Source of the DNA: Dipteronia dyeriana
Lineage: Eukaryota > Streptophyta > Magnoliopsida > Sapindales > Sapindaceae
Direction of reading: 5' to 3'
Assembly: GCA_032871835.1 (NCBI GenBank)
Contig: CM065295.1
Coordinates: 25,616,501 to 25,680,500, forward strand
Length of the DNA stretch: 64,000 bases
Part shown: positions 31,738 to 43,275 of the stretch, piece by piece
Layout: each line of letters opens with the position of its first letter
How positions within the stretch are numbered: the first letter of the stretch is position 1
The notes under the pieces: generated by a model
Databases searched by the model: none
Told to the model about the DNA's origin: nothing
Seen by the model: only the letters and a program-made list of their open reading frames with translations
Position numbers and translations under genes: made by a program

Positions 31738-34255
31738 ATATTTGCTTTTGAGGTGATCCCCCAACTGGGCGAGGTTTTTAGGACTCGGAGGGTTACAGAC
31801 ATTTTCCCTCGGTTGTTGAAGTGGGAGTTGACCAAACAACCTAGAGGGAAGAAGCTGGAGAAGATTTTTAGTGCAAGGGTAATTTATTTTTTTGTTAAGT
31901 CAGTAATTTATATTACTTACGATAAGTAACAATGGAATTCATCTAACTACGGTTTCAGATGTCGGTGAGGACGGAAATCGTGCCCACAGCAGCTGAGGCG
32001 ATGGCCCCGTACTTTACAGGCCTAAGTGAGAGGGGGAGCCCGTATGTACAGGACGACAGGGTTCACCTTCCTACTGTCCCTAAGGCGACTACAAGTGCAG
32101 TTCGTCCCGAGGAGGAGGGTGAGGGTGTGAGGTATACTGAGACAGAGGCTTCAGACCGTGCAGGTCCAGATTTCAGAGGCATAGACATTGGCAAAATCTG
32201 AGCCATCTCCTCGGTGAGTGAGGCAGGTTTGGTTTACCACCAGAGGAACTGGTTTTGCCACCGGGGATTCCCGTGCTAGCGTTCAACTTGATGGGGAGGT
32301 AAGTTGAGATATGGAGTTTTATTTTCTTTAACAAGAGTTGTTGATTTATTTCGTATTAACAAAGTTGCATGATTTCAGGCCCGTTTAGAACATAACTTCA
32401 AGGAGTTGCGTGAAGCCCTCCGGAAGAGTGAGAATGATCGACAGCAACAGCATTGAGATTTCCTCGATTTGTTCCGAAAGAGCGAGGAGGATCGACAACA
32501 ACAACATAGGGAGTTGCTTGCATTGATCAGGGGCCTTCAGGGCTTCAGGACCCATACAGAGGATCCACATATCGGAGGGGCATTTCTGGATTGTGGGGCT
32601 CAGTCTCCCCATCCCCCCTCCCTCTCTGAGAGAGCAGCCGGCCTCCCTTCCCACTCAGAGCGATTTGCAGGCTCCCTCGCCACCTCCTAGCGAGAAGCAG
32701 GGTCCCCCTCCACCGACTTCCGAGCAGCGGGCTCCCTCGCCACCTCCTAGCGAGCAGCAGGCTCCCCCTTCCCCTCCACCTCCGACTGAGCAACAGGTTC
32801 CCCCTTCACCTCTCCTCAAGTAGCAGGCTCCCCCTCCTCCGTTCTCATCTCAGCAAACCCCGGCGGAGGGAGTTCTACAGCACAGACTTGTACTGAAGCG
32901 CGGTTGGCAGTTGGTTAGCCTGTACATAGATCTGTGCCGACCTAAGAGGGCGAGGGTAATACTAGAGGGACCTGAGCACGTATTTAATCCCCAGGAACTG
33001 GTGGACGATACCCAGTTGAAGGTGTACTGAGCCTACAAGAGGAACGTAAACGGGGAACCGTAAGTAAATTTCATTGTTATTTAGGTGGCCAAATTTCTTG
33101 TAATGCATTATATGAAAGTGTAGATGTTGGAACATTAATGCAAAAGTGATGTTGATTTGCTGGAGCCGGTTGATGTTGTATGGTTCCATCGGTTGTAGAC
33201 TAACTTCATGGATGTTGAGGATCATGTTTGTAGGACCGTAAATCCTGATTTCAGTATTTGCTTTAGAAGTGTAAACATTCTAACATTTCTTAACTTGTTT
33301 ATATTCCCAGTATATGGATGCGTACCTCCATATTCTTCAGAAATGTCAACGAGCATTTCCGAATGTGTATAGTCAAATGGTTAACATATTGGACTCGCAA
33401 TTCTTTGTAAGTACTGAAATTAATAATGATAACTCATTGTTTTATGTGTGGATGGAAAACAAAAATTAATTTGTGTTATTGTTTCTGCAATCCTTTCTGA
33501 AGCACCAGTACAGGAAAATGATGATGTACAATTCTCGTGGGCATATCACCCCGAGCCGTTGGAATATGTTGAGGTCTTGGTGGAAGGATGACGACCTCAC
33601 AATGGTCCTTCGGGGTGCCCCAATTGGATGCCGTCCGTGGCACGAGGTTGACATGGTAAGTGTTACTTGACATGGTTTGCAATTGTATATATAAATGGCT
33701 TTGTACATCCTAACACTTGTTGTTGACGTTTCCAGGTCCTGATATCGTGCAACATTGGGCGCCAACATTGGCTGCTGGTGACTGTAGACCTCACATGCGG
33801 GAAACTGTTCATAGTCGACCTATGGAGACTGAAGGGTCAAACCTCGTATCCGAAAGCAGCAGGTAGCCCCGTTAGCTACTTTGTACCCTCGATGTTGCAT
33901 CAGGCAGGGTTTCATACTAAACAAGCGGCCGGATTGTTGAAATTTGAGAAGACAAGTAAGCCATTTGATATCAGCATCGTGTCGGGAAAACATATCCCCC
34001 AGTAGAAGCAATCATAAGACATTACGTAATAGTCACTTTAAGATTGTATTAGTATAAACCTAATGTTTTATTGACGTTTTTAAATGTATCCAACTTCAGG
34101 GGTAATTGTGGTCCCCACACGTTGAGATTGATGGAGTACATACTGGCGAACAAAAAAGATTTCGATTGATCTGAAGACGATATGGGGATCATTCGGGAGA
34201 AGATGACGGTTGAAATATTTGCAAACTCCAGGGCTGTACAGATTGCTGTAGTAAT
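31738..34255 (+). pseudogene. Ulp1-like (C48) cysteine protease gene of the MULE
   Basis: Exons inferred from splice signals: 31738-31878 (FEVIPQLGEVF...FPRLLKWE, end of a DUF1985-like domain), 31959-32298 (MSVRTEIVPTAAEA), and 32379-33059 (coiled coil ARLEHNFKELREALRKSE, then a proline-rich stretch and LKRGWQLVSLYIDLC). Then come 33311-33406, about 33507-33655 (YNSRGHITPSRW), 33736-34002 and 34100-34255. The peptidase part keeps RQHWLLVTVDL (His), KLFIVDLW (Asp) and GNCGPHTLRLMEY (Cys), so the catalytic triad is readable. Stops interrupt at 32199, about 32452, about 32821, 33028 and after KKDFD. The donor after KHIPQ has GT changed to TA. Such proteases would cut SUMO-like proteins; the role in transposition is unknown. 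Confidence 0.75.
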
Positions 34256-34494
34256 TCCTGTGTATACGTATCAATTCTGTTTTATATTACTTTGTATATT
34301 TACAAATTCTTTTGTATATGTACCAACAGTTTTGCAGCAGTTTACCAATTCTTTTGGATATTTAGAAATTCTTTTGTACAACATTTTTTACATTTTTATA
34401 TATACCGTGAATATTTAAATACAACTGCATTTCAGTTACTTAACAAGTTATACAAGTTCAAATTATAACAATGTCATCATGATAACTCCTAAAT

Positions 34495-37263
34495 TCATTC
34501 CACGGTCTCACTGTAGCTAGTAGGGCACGTCTGTCTATTGTGACCAACAGTATGACAGATACTACACTTATGTCTGTATTCCTCAGGAATGACTCTGCTC
34601 GGATCTTCATCAGTAAAAGCTGGGTTAGAACATCTCCTCGAATTATGTCCTGGTTGTCGACATCGCCTACAATTCTGTGTGGATGTTCTCTCCAAAGACG
34701 AGATACGGCATGAAGCCCTCAAGCGGCCTGCTTGTCTCCTGGAGCTTGGATTCAAAATGACTCTCTCACCGATGTCAGATGGCACAATCCAAGTGGAAGG
34801 ATATCCAACCGGCATAATAGGAACCGAGTACGCTTCAATAAGTGTTTATCGCTTGTAGTAGTCCACACAGAGGGATGTGAAATCCATGTTTCGGTCCCTG
34901 TAAAAACATTGAAAACGATGATAAAATTGTATGATGTTTAAGTAATATTAACCGTACACAAAATTGTATGATGTACCTTGCGACAGCGAAAGCGTGAGAA
35001 CATGGAAGAAGGTCCATTTGGGATTTATTACATGTACATGTCTTTCGAGCTAAGTCAACGGTCCACTGTTTTCTAGCCCGTTTCACCGAAAATATGTTCC
35101 AGTCAACTGGATTAACGGTCATAAAATTGCACTTTTCTACACGTTTCAGGATCACAAGATATGCTGCGTCGGTCAACTGATGACGTATGAATTGTGCAGC
35201 CCTATGCCGATCGTGAAACCAACACTGTAGCATATTCCTAATAAACTCTGCCAAGGTCAACATAGGCAGTTGCCGTGCAAATTTGAGGCATGAGTTTATG
35301 CATTCTGCAGCATTTGTTGTCATGGCCCTATACCTTCTGTCGGGGCTGTGAACACGGGACCATTTGTGTGGACCGGTATCATTTACATATTCATATGCAT
35401 TCGGGTGCAAGTTGCGTAACTCTTCCATGTGCCGGTTATATTACAACTCGGTGTACGCTTGGGCTGCTTTATCCATTATTGCGGCAACATCCTTTCTATG
35501 ATATCTCTTCTTAATATTTTCATACAAGTGCCAGCAACATATGGTATGGGTGGCATAAGGGAACACTTTAGAAATCCATACTTCAATGCTTGCATGTTGA
35601 TAAGAAATGAAAACCAAATCATCTATTTGGCCAAGGGCACCTTTCAAGCAATCCAAAAACCACTCCCATGATAGGTTGTTTTTCGAGTCACCGTACCCAA
35701 AAGCAATTGGATAAACCTGTTCATTCTCATCTTGTGCAGTTGCAACAAACATTGTGCCCCCGAATCTACCCTTTAAATGGGTACCATCAAAGGCTATAGC
35801 TGGACGCATACACCTCTGGAATCCTCTGACTGAGGCACCCAACGACATGAAAAAGTATAGGAATTTACCATTTTTATCGCACTGTAAGTCAGTTATCGTT
35901 CCGGGATTTTGTTGTTTCAACACGTAACCGAATGATGGCAGCAGTTGGAACCTTTCCTCATGCGTTCCATATATGAGTGACAAAGCATAATCAAGGGCTT
36001 GATGTGCCAGACTGTACATTATTTGGATGCCATACATTGTTTTCATGTCGGCGATTATGTCCTTCAGACGCATTAATCGACCATCATGTTGCTGCAATCT
36101 ATGTGCAACCACTTCTCCAATTATGACTGCATTAGCTTGTCAATGGCGGCGGTGAATCTCCTCCAACAGACAAGTGTGTTCGTTGATAAAACTACGTGCT
36201 TGAAAGTATGTTGCTTCATCTCTCCTAACCGCTCTTAACTTCCATGTACAGTTGTCCATCAAACAAACCAGATATAATGTTGTCTTATTCGACCTTTTCA
36301 CCTTCCACTCAAAGTTGTGCCGCATTGCAAAATGGCCAGCCAATCTCTTCAAATCCTTTTTAGTAGGAAAAAATTGACCTTTATATATCATGCTGGTAGG
36401 TTCAACTTCTACCAAGTTCCTGCTTCCACCCATACCAAACGAGTATGATTCTGCTCCTAGAATAACCCACGTTCTGGCATTCTCAGAATCAGCTGGAGTT
36501 ACATCAGGCCTGACCTCAGATGTCCCAGCTATATCTACTGCAGTGGAACTACATCTGTGGAGACGTCTTGCACGTCTTTCTGTTTCGAACCGTTCTTCAT
36601 CTTCCTCACTGTTCGGTACATTATGTATCGGATGCAAATTTGCCTCATTAGACACCTCATGGATTGGTAGGTTATGAGGTAAATTGTTCCGCTCATTGTT
36701 CATGTCATCGTACATCTCATTGTATTGGTGGTTGTACTGCCAAGCGTTCAATTCAATTTGACAACCGAAATCATCGTCCAATTGAGCTCCAACTATATCA
36801 CCATGGTCGGCTACTTCCAGTGGGACACCACATAGGTTTTCCCAACCGTCAATCCCACTTCTTCTGTGAACAACTGGTTGCTTCTGCCTGAAGATCGAAA
36901 ATGTTGGGTGTTATCACCAGGAGGGATTTCTTCACCGTTGACACCTCTTGCAGCCCTCTCAATTAAACTGACACATACTTGAGGGATTACTCTATCTTCC
37001 CCTAGCATAAACAAAACATCGTCGTCATTTCTTATAAATGTGCGACATGTGGTCCCGGAAACGATTGATATAGATTGTAGATCAGCAATGTATTTTTTCA
37101 CATCGTACTTCACAACGGTTTGTACGATCGACACCAGCTCTTCGTAAGTCATATTTCTGGACACATACATTCCTTGGTTATCGGAACCAACAAACCTCTG
37201 ACTTCCATCAAGTAATTGCTCCCATCGACCGTTGTAAGATATTACTAATCTAACCCGATCCAT
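34495..37263 (-). pseudogene. mudrA-like: MuDR-type transposase of the MULE, nearly complete
   Basis: Start ATG at 37263 (MDRVRLVISYNGRWEQ). N-terminal region to 36811; then, after a frame change or intron near 36890, the MuDR DNA-binding domain (AGHFAMRHNFEWKVKRSNK, CTWKLRAVR). The MULE domain has IAFDGTHLKGRFGG (first Asp) and ATHTICCWHLYENIKK (C..H), and NAAECINSC probably holds the catalytic Glu. A SWIM zinc finger (TCTCNKSQMDLLPCSHAFA) follows, then a 79-bp intron (34898-34976) and two CCHC knuckles (CRRCRQPGHNSRRC, CSICHTVGHNRQTC). The second catalytic position reads ISYQHASI, with Tyr at 35600-35602 where Asp is expected. In-frame stops lie at 36140, 35441 and just after the intron. 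It would cut and rejoin element ends in the nucleus. Confidence 0.92.
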
Positions 37264-37354
37264 TGTCCTGTGAAAATCATCATCACAATCAATTATTAAC
37301 AGATAAAAAAAAACTTTTACAATTACTAACAATTACAAAAAATTCAAATGGATC

Positions 37355-37880
37355 GAGTACTTTATATAAGGGATCGAGAACTTTTTCAAGGGTTCAAGAA
37401 TAATTTTCAAAGGATCGAGAACTAATAAAAAGGTTCGATTCGAGAACTTTTATCGAGAATATTTGTCAAACTATCGAGAACTTTTTATAACGGTTCGAAA
37501 ACTTTTAACAAGGGAACGAGAATTTTTTGTAAGGGATCGAGAACATTTCTAATGGTTCGAGAACTTTTTAAAGGGATCGAGAACTTTTTCTAAGGGATCG
37601 AGAACATTTCAAACGGTTCGAGAACTTTTTAAAGGGATCGAGAACATTTGTAACGGTTCGAGATCTTTTTAAAGGGATCGAGAAGATTTGTAACGGTTCG
37701 AGATCTTTTTAAAGGGTTCGAGAACTTTTATAACGGTTCGAGATCTTTTATAGCCGTTCGAGATCTTTTCCTAAGGATCGAGAACTTTTATAACGGTTCG
37801 AGAACTTTTCCTAAGGGATCGAGAACTTTTATAACGGTTCGAGGCCTTTTCCTAAGGGATCGAGAACTTTTCCTAAACAA
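37355..37880. repeat. Degenerate ~20-bp array upstream of the MULE transposase
   Basis: About 25 units built on GGGATCGAGAACTTTT alternate with CGGTTCGAGA.CTTTT, spaced 18-22 bases apart. It lies between the transposase start and the probable right terminus. Its place fits a subterminal transposase-binding or promoter region. Confidence 0.85.
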
Positions 37881-38335
37881 GCATTTTTTTCAAATAATCG
37901 AGCTTTTTTCAAATTAAACAAGAGCTAGTTCCAATATAAAATAAGCTCGATTCATCTTAAAATTTTCTCGGTCACACAAGAAAAAAGCATTCTAGTGCAG
38001 ATTCTGAAATGGATACATTGATATCGAGGAATTGATACATTGTAAACCCACACAGAAATGAATGCAAAATATCTGAAATGTATAAAAGAAATAAAAGAAA
38101 TTTAAGTAAAGATCATAAATATTTATTACCTTCTACCGCAGAATCTGGAGAGAGTCAAGTTTTTCAGACAACTTTTTTGGGGAGATAGCAAAGAGTTCAG
38201 AAAGGGCGTTTAAAAAAATTAAAATTTAGGGGTAATTTGGTCAGTTCACCATAATAGGTATCTTTTAAACTTAAATTATTAAAATGGTAACATCATCACA
38301 ACACACCTTAAAAAAGGTGATATATTTCACCATTT

Positions 38336-39600
38336 CCTCTTTATTTATGTCAATGGGGAATTAATTTTCCGACCACAATTGAAAGACTGTATCAACTAAC
38401 AGTTATTAAATCTAAATTAAAATATTGTATATTTTAAGTTAATATAACCTAACCAATTTCAAAACCTAATTTAAATAATTTAATAACATTATGTTTTAGC
38501 AAAGAATTCAATTTTTTATATAAAGTGTTTTTTTTTTACATATAAATATTTCCAAATCTAAACATCTTTATTTTTAATTACAAAATAATTCAAAATTCGG
38601 AGAAATTAGATATAAGTATACAACTGCAATTAACAGACTCAATAATGTAAATGTGACGTGTGAGAAACATACCACTAATAACCAAACTCATATTATCATT
38701 ATATACTCTATTACATTCCCCCTTTTCATTGATTCATTTTATAATACCTCTGGAGTTGAAATTTATCTTCAACCCAGTTTTAAAATAAAAATGCATATAT
38801 GATGAAAAATAATAGGCTTAGTTAATTAAATATTTAATCCTGTATTCATTTCCGGATCAGATGTCATCAAGTTTCCAGATTGGTGGGTGACCGGCCAACT
38901 TGATTTTTTATGAGAGAGACATTCTACCCACCTTTTCTTCATTTACGTTGTTCCAATTTTTTTTTTCTCGAAATATTGTAAAAACAATTACAACAGGACA
39001 GTCATGATTTGTCGAGATCAAATAATATATATACGGTTTGAATATTGACTCCCAAAACGGGAGATAACTACTTACCACAATCTGGGGAAAAAACTCCTCA
39101 TACATGCTTGTAAAATCCGTATGGTGAGGAAGGGTGTTTGATTATGCATTCTCAATCTTATATTAATTTTTTATATATAAAAAAACTGTAACATGTTTTA
39201 TACCATTTTTAGGATAAAACTGATTGTATTGCTTTCATAACTTAATAACTATTTATCAAAAAAAAAATTGTTGATCGGAAAAAAATTGATAGTAAATTTT
39301 GAACACAAAATAACATAATTTTACAAAAAATATTTCCTCTAAAGCGGTTTTATTTCATGATTTCATGATTTACATGAACTTGGTAAATATCAACATGTCA
39401 ACTTCTATCTTTTGGATTGGTTGATTAGAAGACAAGAACATAAATTCATCAAGAAAAGACAAAGTATAAAAAAAAGAATTAGTAAATACACAAAGCATTT
39501 GGTTAAAGATTTGATTTTGAGATTAATTAACCTAATTAATTTCTTGTGACTGTAATATTGTCATCAATCAAATAGAAGTACGTAGTCTTTTCAACAAAGC
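38336..39600. other. AT-rich intergenic region, no gene seen
   Basis: No frame with support; homopolymers and short palindromes only. It separates the MULE end from the upstream region of the ATL gene. Confidence 0.5.
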
Positions 39601-39639
39601 AGAGAGAGTGCTCACATTATAAAAATCACAAGGATGAAA

Positions 39640-39832
39640 AAGTATAAAAGCATTATAAAACAACAAACTGATAAAGAAAACAAGTTAGAATTTTCTTTCT
39701 TCTTACTTAATCTTAATCATGATTTGTAATTTCTCCACCTCTAAATTAAAGTTTGGCTGCCTCTTCACCAGTCACCACCCACTCCATCAGAGGTCAACCA
39801 ATCCTCATTAAACATTAATTATGTATAAATAA
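39640..39832 (+). promoter_or_regulatory. Candidate promoter elements of the ATL gene
   Basis: TATAAAT at 39824-39830 lies about 190 bases before the start codon. An alternative TATAAAAG is at 39642. GGTCAACC at 39791 carries a W-box core (TTGAC on the other strand), which fits the stress-induced expression known for many ATL genes. No transcript data support a choice between them. Confidence 0.35.
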
Positions 39833-40018
39833 AATACAGTAATCATTATTCTTTTCCCAACGCTATAATATATGAAAATAGATATCAATTGTACCCCACA
39901 GTTGCGTTTGTCTTCATAATTATCTCCAACCTCACCAAAAAAAAATTCATTTCTCTTAATTAGATACATACAGGTTCTCCAAAATGTATCCAAACATGTT
40001 GATCAATTTGATCAGGTC

Positions 40019-40516
40019 TTGAAACTGATCATCATATATAAATTAATGGCAATTATCATATCAGTGATACTGCTGTTTCTAGGCATTGGGGCATTGATCA
40101 TAATACACATATGTGTTGTTGCAAGGACTTTCAGGAGAGGGCTTGGAAGTGAAATGATGATGGGTGAGAGAAGCAGCATTGGAAGCACAAGCATGACTAG
40201 AGATGATGTGGAGAAGCTTCCTTGCTATGATTACATGATTGCTGCCACTAAAAGCATAGGAAGCAGCCCTGTGGATTGTGCAGTTTGCTTGGACAACTTC
40301 AAGAAAGGTGACAAGTGCAGGCTGCTGCCTCTCTGCAACCACAGCTTCCATGCAAAGTGTGTTGATGAGTGGCTTTTGAAGAACCCCAATTGCCCCATCT
40401 GTAGAAGCATTGCCAATTCAAGCTACTTCAGCGATGTCGGTAGTGTTTATCAGTTGAGAGAAGGCCAGGGCCAAACAACAGAGATAAGTAGTACTGTACT
40501 AGGCATAGCCACTTGA
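40019..40516 (+). CDS. ATL-type RING-H2 finger protein, probable E3 ubiquitin ligase
   Basis: 165 residues, single exon, no stops. Residues about 10-36 (AIIISVILLFLGIGALIIIH) form one membrane segment near the N-terminus. Then come a basic stretch, a short EKLPCYDY segment matching the part after the GLD motif of ATL proteins, and the RING-H2 domain. Zinc ligands are C87, C90, C106, H108, H111, C114, C125 and C128, with Pro104 before the third Cys and Trp118 as in ATLs. Intronless genes are usual for the family. The protein would sit in a membrane and pass ubiquitin from an E2 to targets. The start may be Met1 or Met10; both keep the membrane segment. A strict GLD triplet is not seen. This is the only intact host gene visible in the window. 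Confidence 0.92.
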   Translation: MKLIIIYKLMAIIISVILLFLGIGALIIIHICVVARTFRRGLGSEMMMGERSSIGSTSMTRDDVEKLPCYDYMIAATKSIGSSPVDCAVCLDNFKKGDKCRLLPLCNHSFHAKCVDEWLLKNPNCPICRSIANSSYFSDVGSVYQLREGQGQTTEISSTVLGIAT

Positions 40517-41578
40517 GTGATGATGTTGGAATTGAGTTGGGAGCAGAAGAGAGAGTACAGAGACAGATAACTCATGAGGTTACTTCAGCTGTTCTATGAT
40601 GATCATGAGACTAATTACAATATTATTCCAATGTAAATTTTTAGATCATCAAGATTGTGTTGATCAAGAGATGATGATTAAGATGTAAATTATGGTTTTG
40701 ATTTTATAATTCACTGATCAGAATTCAGTACACATCCTTTTGAATTGGCAGATTTATAAGCTTTCTTCTTATCAAATTATTTGTTGTAAAATATGTAAAA
40801 TCAATCTAATGACTGAAAAAGAAAAATAATGAAGAAATATGATTTTTAATTGAGTTCTTCACTCTTTCTTCAATTTTTTTTTTTTAAAAAAATTGAGTTC
40901 TTCACATTTGTAGCTAGCACCTATGACCTATTGGGTACTAGTTTTGTATAACTAGCTAACAACTATTTAATAAGTTGAGTTTTATATCAACAAAGTGTGT
41001 TTGTTCCGAAAATAGTAGACACAAGACATGTCAATTGTTGAATAAAACGGAAGTGAGAAAATTATAAAGGGAGGTTAGAGGGAGAAACAACCAAACACTT
41101 ACGAGATGAAAGCGATTCAAGGGATTTGACGTGCGAGAACAAGATGCAGAAGAACCTACGAAAAGAGAAAAAAAGGTTTTGTTTTTTTGACTTTTCATAA
41201 TCTAATGACACTTAAGCAAAATAAAAAATATATGGTCATGATTTGATCACTTTTTTCTTTCTCATAAAATCTAGTGTTTTAATTACACTTGAAAAATATC
41301 AAGGAAAAACAAGGACCAAGGAGAGGATTCTGATCCGAATATAAATCTACAAAAGAAAAATGAAAAAAAAAAACATAAATAAGTTTCAACCAAAAACCTA
41401 GACCTTTGGTTAATAAGTCTTGACCCAAGATTTATTTATGGATTTTTTTTTCTATATCTATTTTTTTTTAGTTTTTTTTTTTCCGATTTATGTTTTCTCC
41501 TTTTTTATTTTTTGGTTTCTCTTTCAAGTTGTTTCATCTTTTACTCACGCTTCAATTTGCTTGAATCACTAGCATCTT
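40517..41578. other. 3' flank of the ATL gene and AT-rich spacer
   Basis: The likely 3' UTR extends to about 40700 (AATGTAAATTTTTAG near 40630 is a plausible poly(A) region). Beyond that there are homopolymer runs and no gene. Confidence 0.45.
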
Positions 41579-41581
41579 TTA

Positions 41582-42012
41582 GGGTGTGTTTGGCAGGGAT
41601 GAAAAGGGAGAAAAAAGAAAAGGGTGGAGGAAAAAGGGAGAAGAAAATGGAAAAGTATGTATTTGATATGGAGAGAAAAATAGAAGGAAGAGAAAAATTG
41701 GAGGAAAAATTTATGGGTGAGACCTACTGATTTTAATCCTCCCAAAAGTGGAAGGAAAAGTGAAGAGAAAAGATGGAAAGATTTTTGGGTTTAATTAAAA
41801 TTATAAATTTGCCCATATTTGTTAATCTTCTCACTATAATGTAAGGGTATAGAAGTAAAATCGATAAAGAAGATTCTTTATCCATCTTTCTTTCCTTCCT
41901 GCCTACCAAACATTTCAAGGAAAATTATTATTAATATATATATTTTTTATGTTATCTGTAGCTCCAAATCTTTCTACTCTCATATTTTCTTTCCTTACTA
42001 TCAAACACACTC
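41582..42012. mobile_element. Tourist-like MITE (431 bp)
   Basis: The left end GGGTGTGTTTGGCAGGGATG and right end (reverse complement) GAGTGTGTTTGATAGTAAGG are terminal inverted repeats. TTA lies on both sides (41579-41581 and 42013-42015). The TTA duplication and GTGTTTGG motif point to PIF/Harbinger mobilisation. No coding capacity. Confidence 0.85.
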
Positions 42013-42327
42013 TTAAGTTTATTGATGTCTCTCACCGTGTGCAACTTCCCTTCATATATTTCTCTCCCATTTCAAATAACAACCAAGTTTTTTTTTAAGG
42101 AAAATGATATTTGTAGAGAGAATCAAGAAAGGGCGGGGAGAAAAATGGCAAGAGAAAGTAGTGAGAGTCGGGGAAAAAAGAATAGAAAGTAGTGGAAGTT
42201 GTCTTTTAATATATATTGGATTGAGCTACCATACATAAACTATAGTTGTTGGGTAGTTATGTCATTTAAGAAATTAGTTTTTTTTTTTTTTTGTAATTTT
42301 AAAATTTTGATTCTCATAAACTATTTG

Positions 42328-42486
42328 AATTAAAAGAGTGATGTTATATAACTCAAAATAATTAATCTAAAATTCAACCTAAATGATGTGACAAGTGAAT
42401 TGTATCACCACACATAATATAAAAAGATGTTGTTAATAAAAATATTGTTTTTTATATCATTTGGATTGAAATTTTAAGATGTCTAG
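42328..42486 (+). mobile_element. Small palindromic MITE, copy 1 (~160 bp)
   Basis: Its left end GAGTGATGTTATATAACTC, internal AAATGATGTGACAAGTGA and right end TTTAAGATGTCTAGCGTC recur, inverted, in the copy at 43276. The ends are imperfect inverted repeats of each other (ATCATTTGGATTGAAATTTT against AAATTCAACCTAAATGAT). Confidence 0.65.
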
Positions 42487-43275
42487 CGTCAGTGGAATTA
42501 CAATCCAATTTTACAATCCAATAACTTGAAAGTAATCCGGCCAAGTATACTTATATCGCTGCGTGTAGTAGCTTAACTTTTTTTTTTAAACACATAAATG
42601 CTATTTAGGCCACATTTTCGCTTTCTAATTTATGTTTGAGTTTCGTATTTACATCCCAGGAAGAATGTATGTGTACTCCTTTTTAAATACACCTCACTAA
42701 ATTTTTTAAAATGTTTTAAATCATAAATACACTCCATGTATTAGCGAATATGCCCTTTATCTCCATTAAAAATGTCATTTATCTTAATTTTTTTAATTTT
42801 TTTAATTTTTTTAAGTGTGGAGGACCCGCACCTCCTTCTATAATCCGTACCTTTTTCTTCTTCCTTGTTTTCCTTGTTTTTCTTTTATTTTCTTTTATTC
42901 TCACTTTATAAGGAATGCTCTACAAAAGTATTTTTCATAGATGGTTATGGTATAAATTACATTTGTTTTCACTGGGTTGTCGCCTTGGCGAAGATTTGCT
43001 CGAGCTTTGTTATATTGTTACATATATGCTTCATTTTTTATATTAATTTATTTTTTAATTAACTTCAATGATTTTCTCATCTTATTTTTTTATATATAAT
43101 AGTTACTTAATATTTATAATTTAAAATAATCTCTATTTAAATCTGAATTAATAAAAAAATATTAAGTTAATCAAAAGAGGTAATTTTTTACGTATCTCAT
43201 TATAATATTTATTAAAATATCTAAAATATTTAATATTTAATTAATATGATGAATAAACATGTATATTTATCACTA
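42487..43275. other. AT-rich spacer between two MITE copies
   Basis: No gene supported. A TTTTTTTAATTTT direct repeat occurs near 42785-42810. Confidence 0.45.

Larger units (their letters stand above)
31706..38335. mobile_element. Mutator-like element with convergent Ulp1-like protease and MuDR-type transposase genes
   Basis: The + strand gene (31738-34255) and the - strand transposase (34495-37263) run tail to tail with a 240-bp gap that contains degenerate ACCAATTCTTTTG phrases. MULEs carrying Ulp1-like proteases are known in plants (Kaonashi-type elements in several species and CUMULE in melon). The right end may be near 38335, where the minus strand reads GGAAATGGTGAAATATATCA. The left end is missing: similarity to the 1-1283 copy stops within an intron at about 31700. 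Terminal repeats and a 9-bp duplication could not be paired. Confidence 0.75.

Noticed and set aside
34589..34858. + strand 89-residue frame
   Set aside because: Antisense of the CCHC-knuckle exon of the MULE transposase.
37355..37880. CRISPR-like array
   Set aside because: Spacers are not unique, units are degenerate and about 20 bases apart with no fixed repeat/spacer structure, and this is plant nuclear DNA.
40079..40351. - strand frame over the ATL gene
   Set aside because: Antisense of the RING-H2 coding sequence, which has all zinc ligands in the sense frame.
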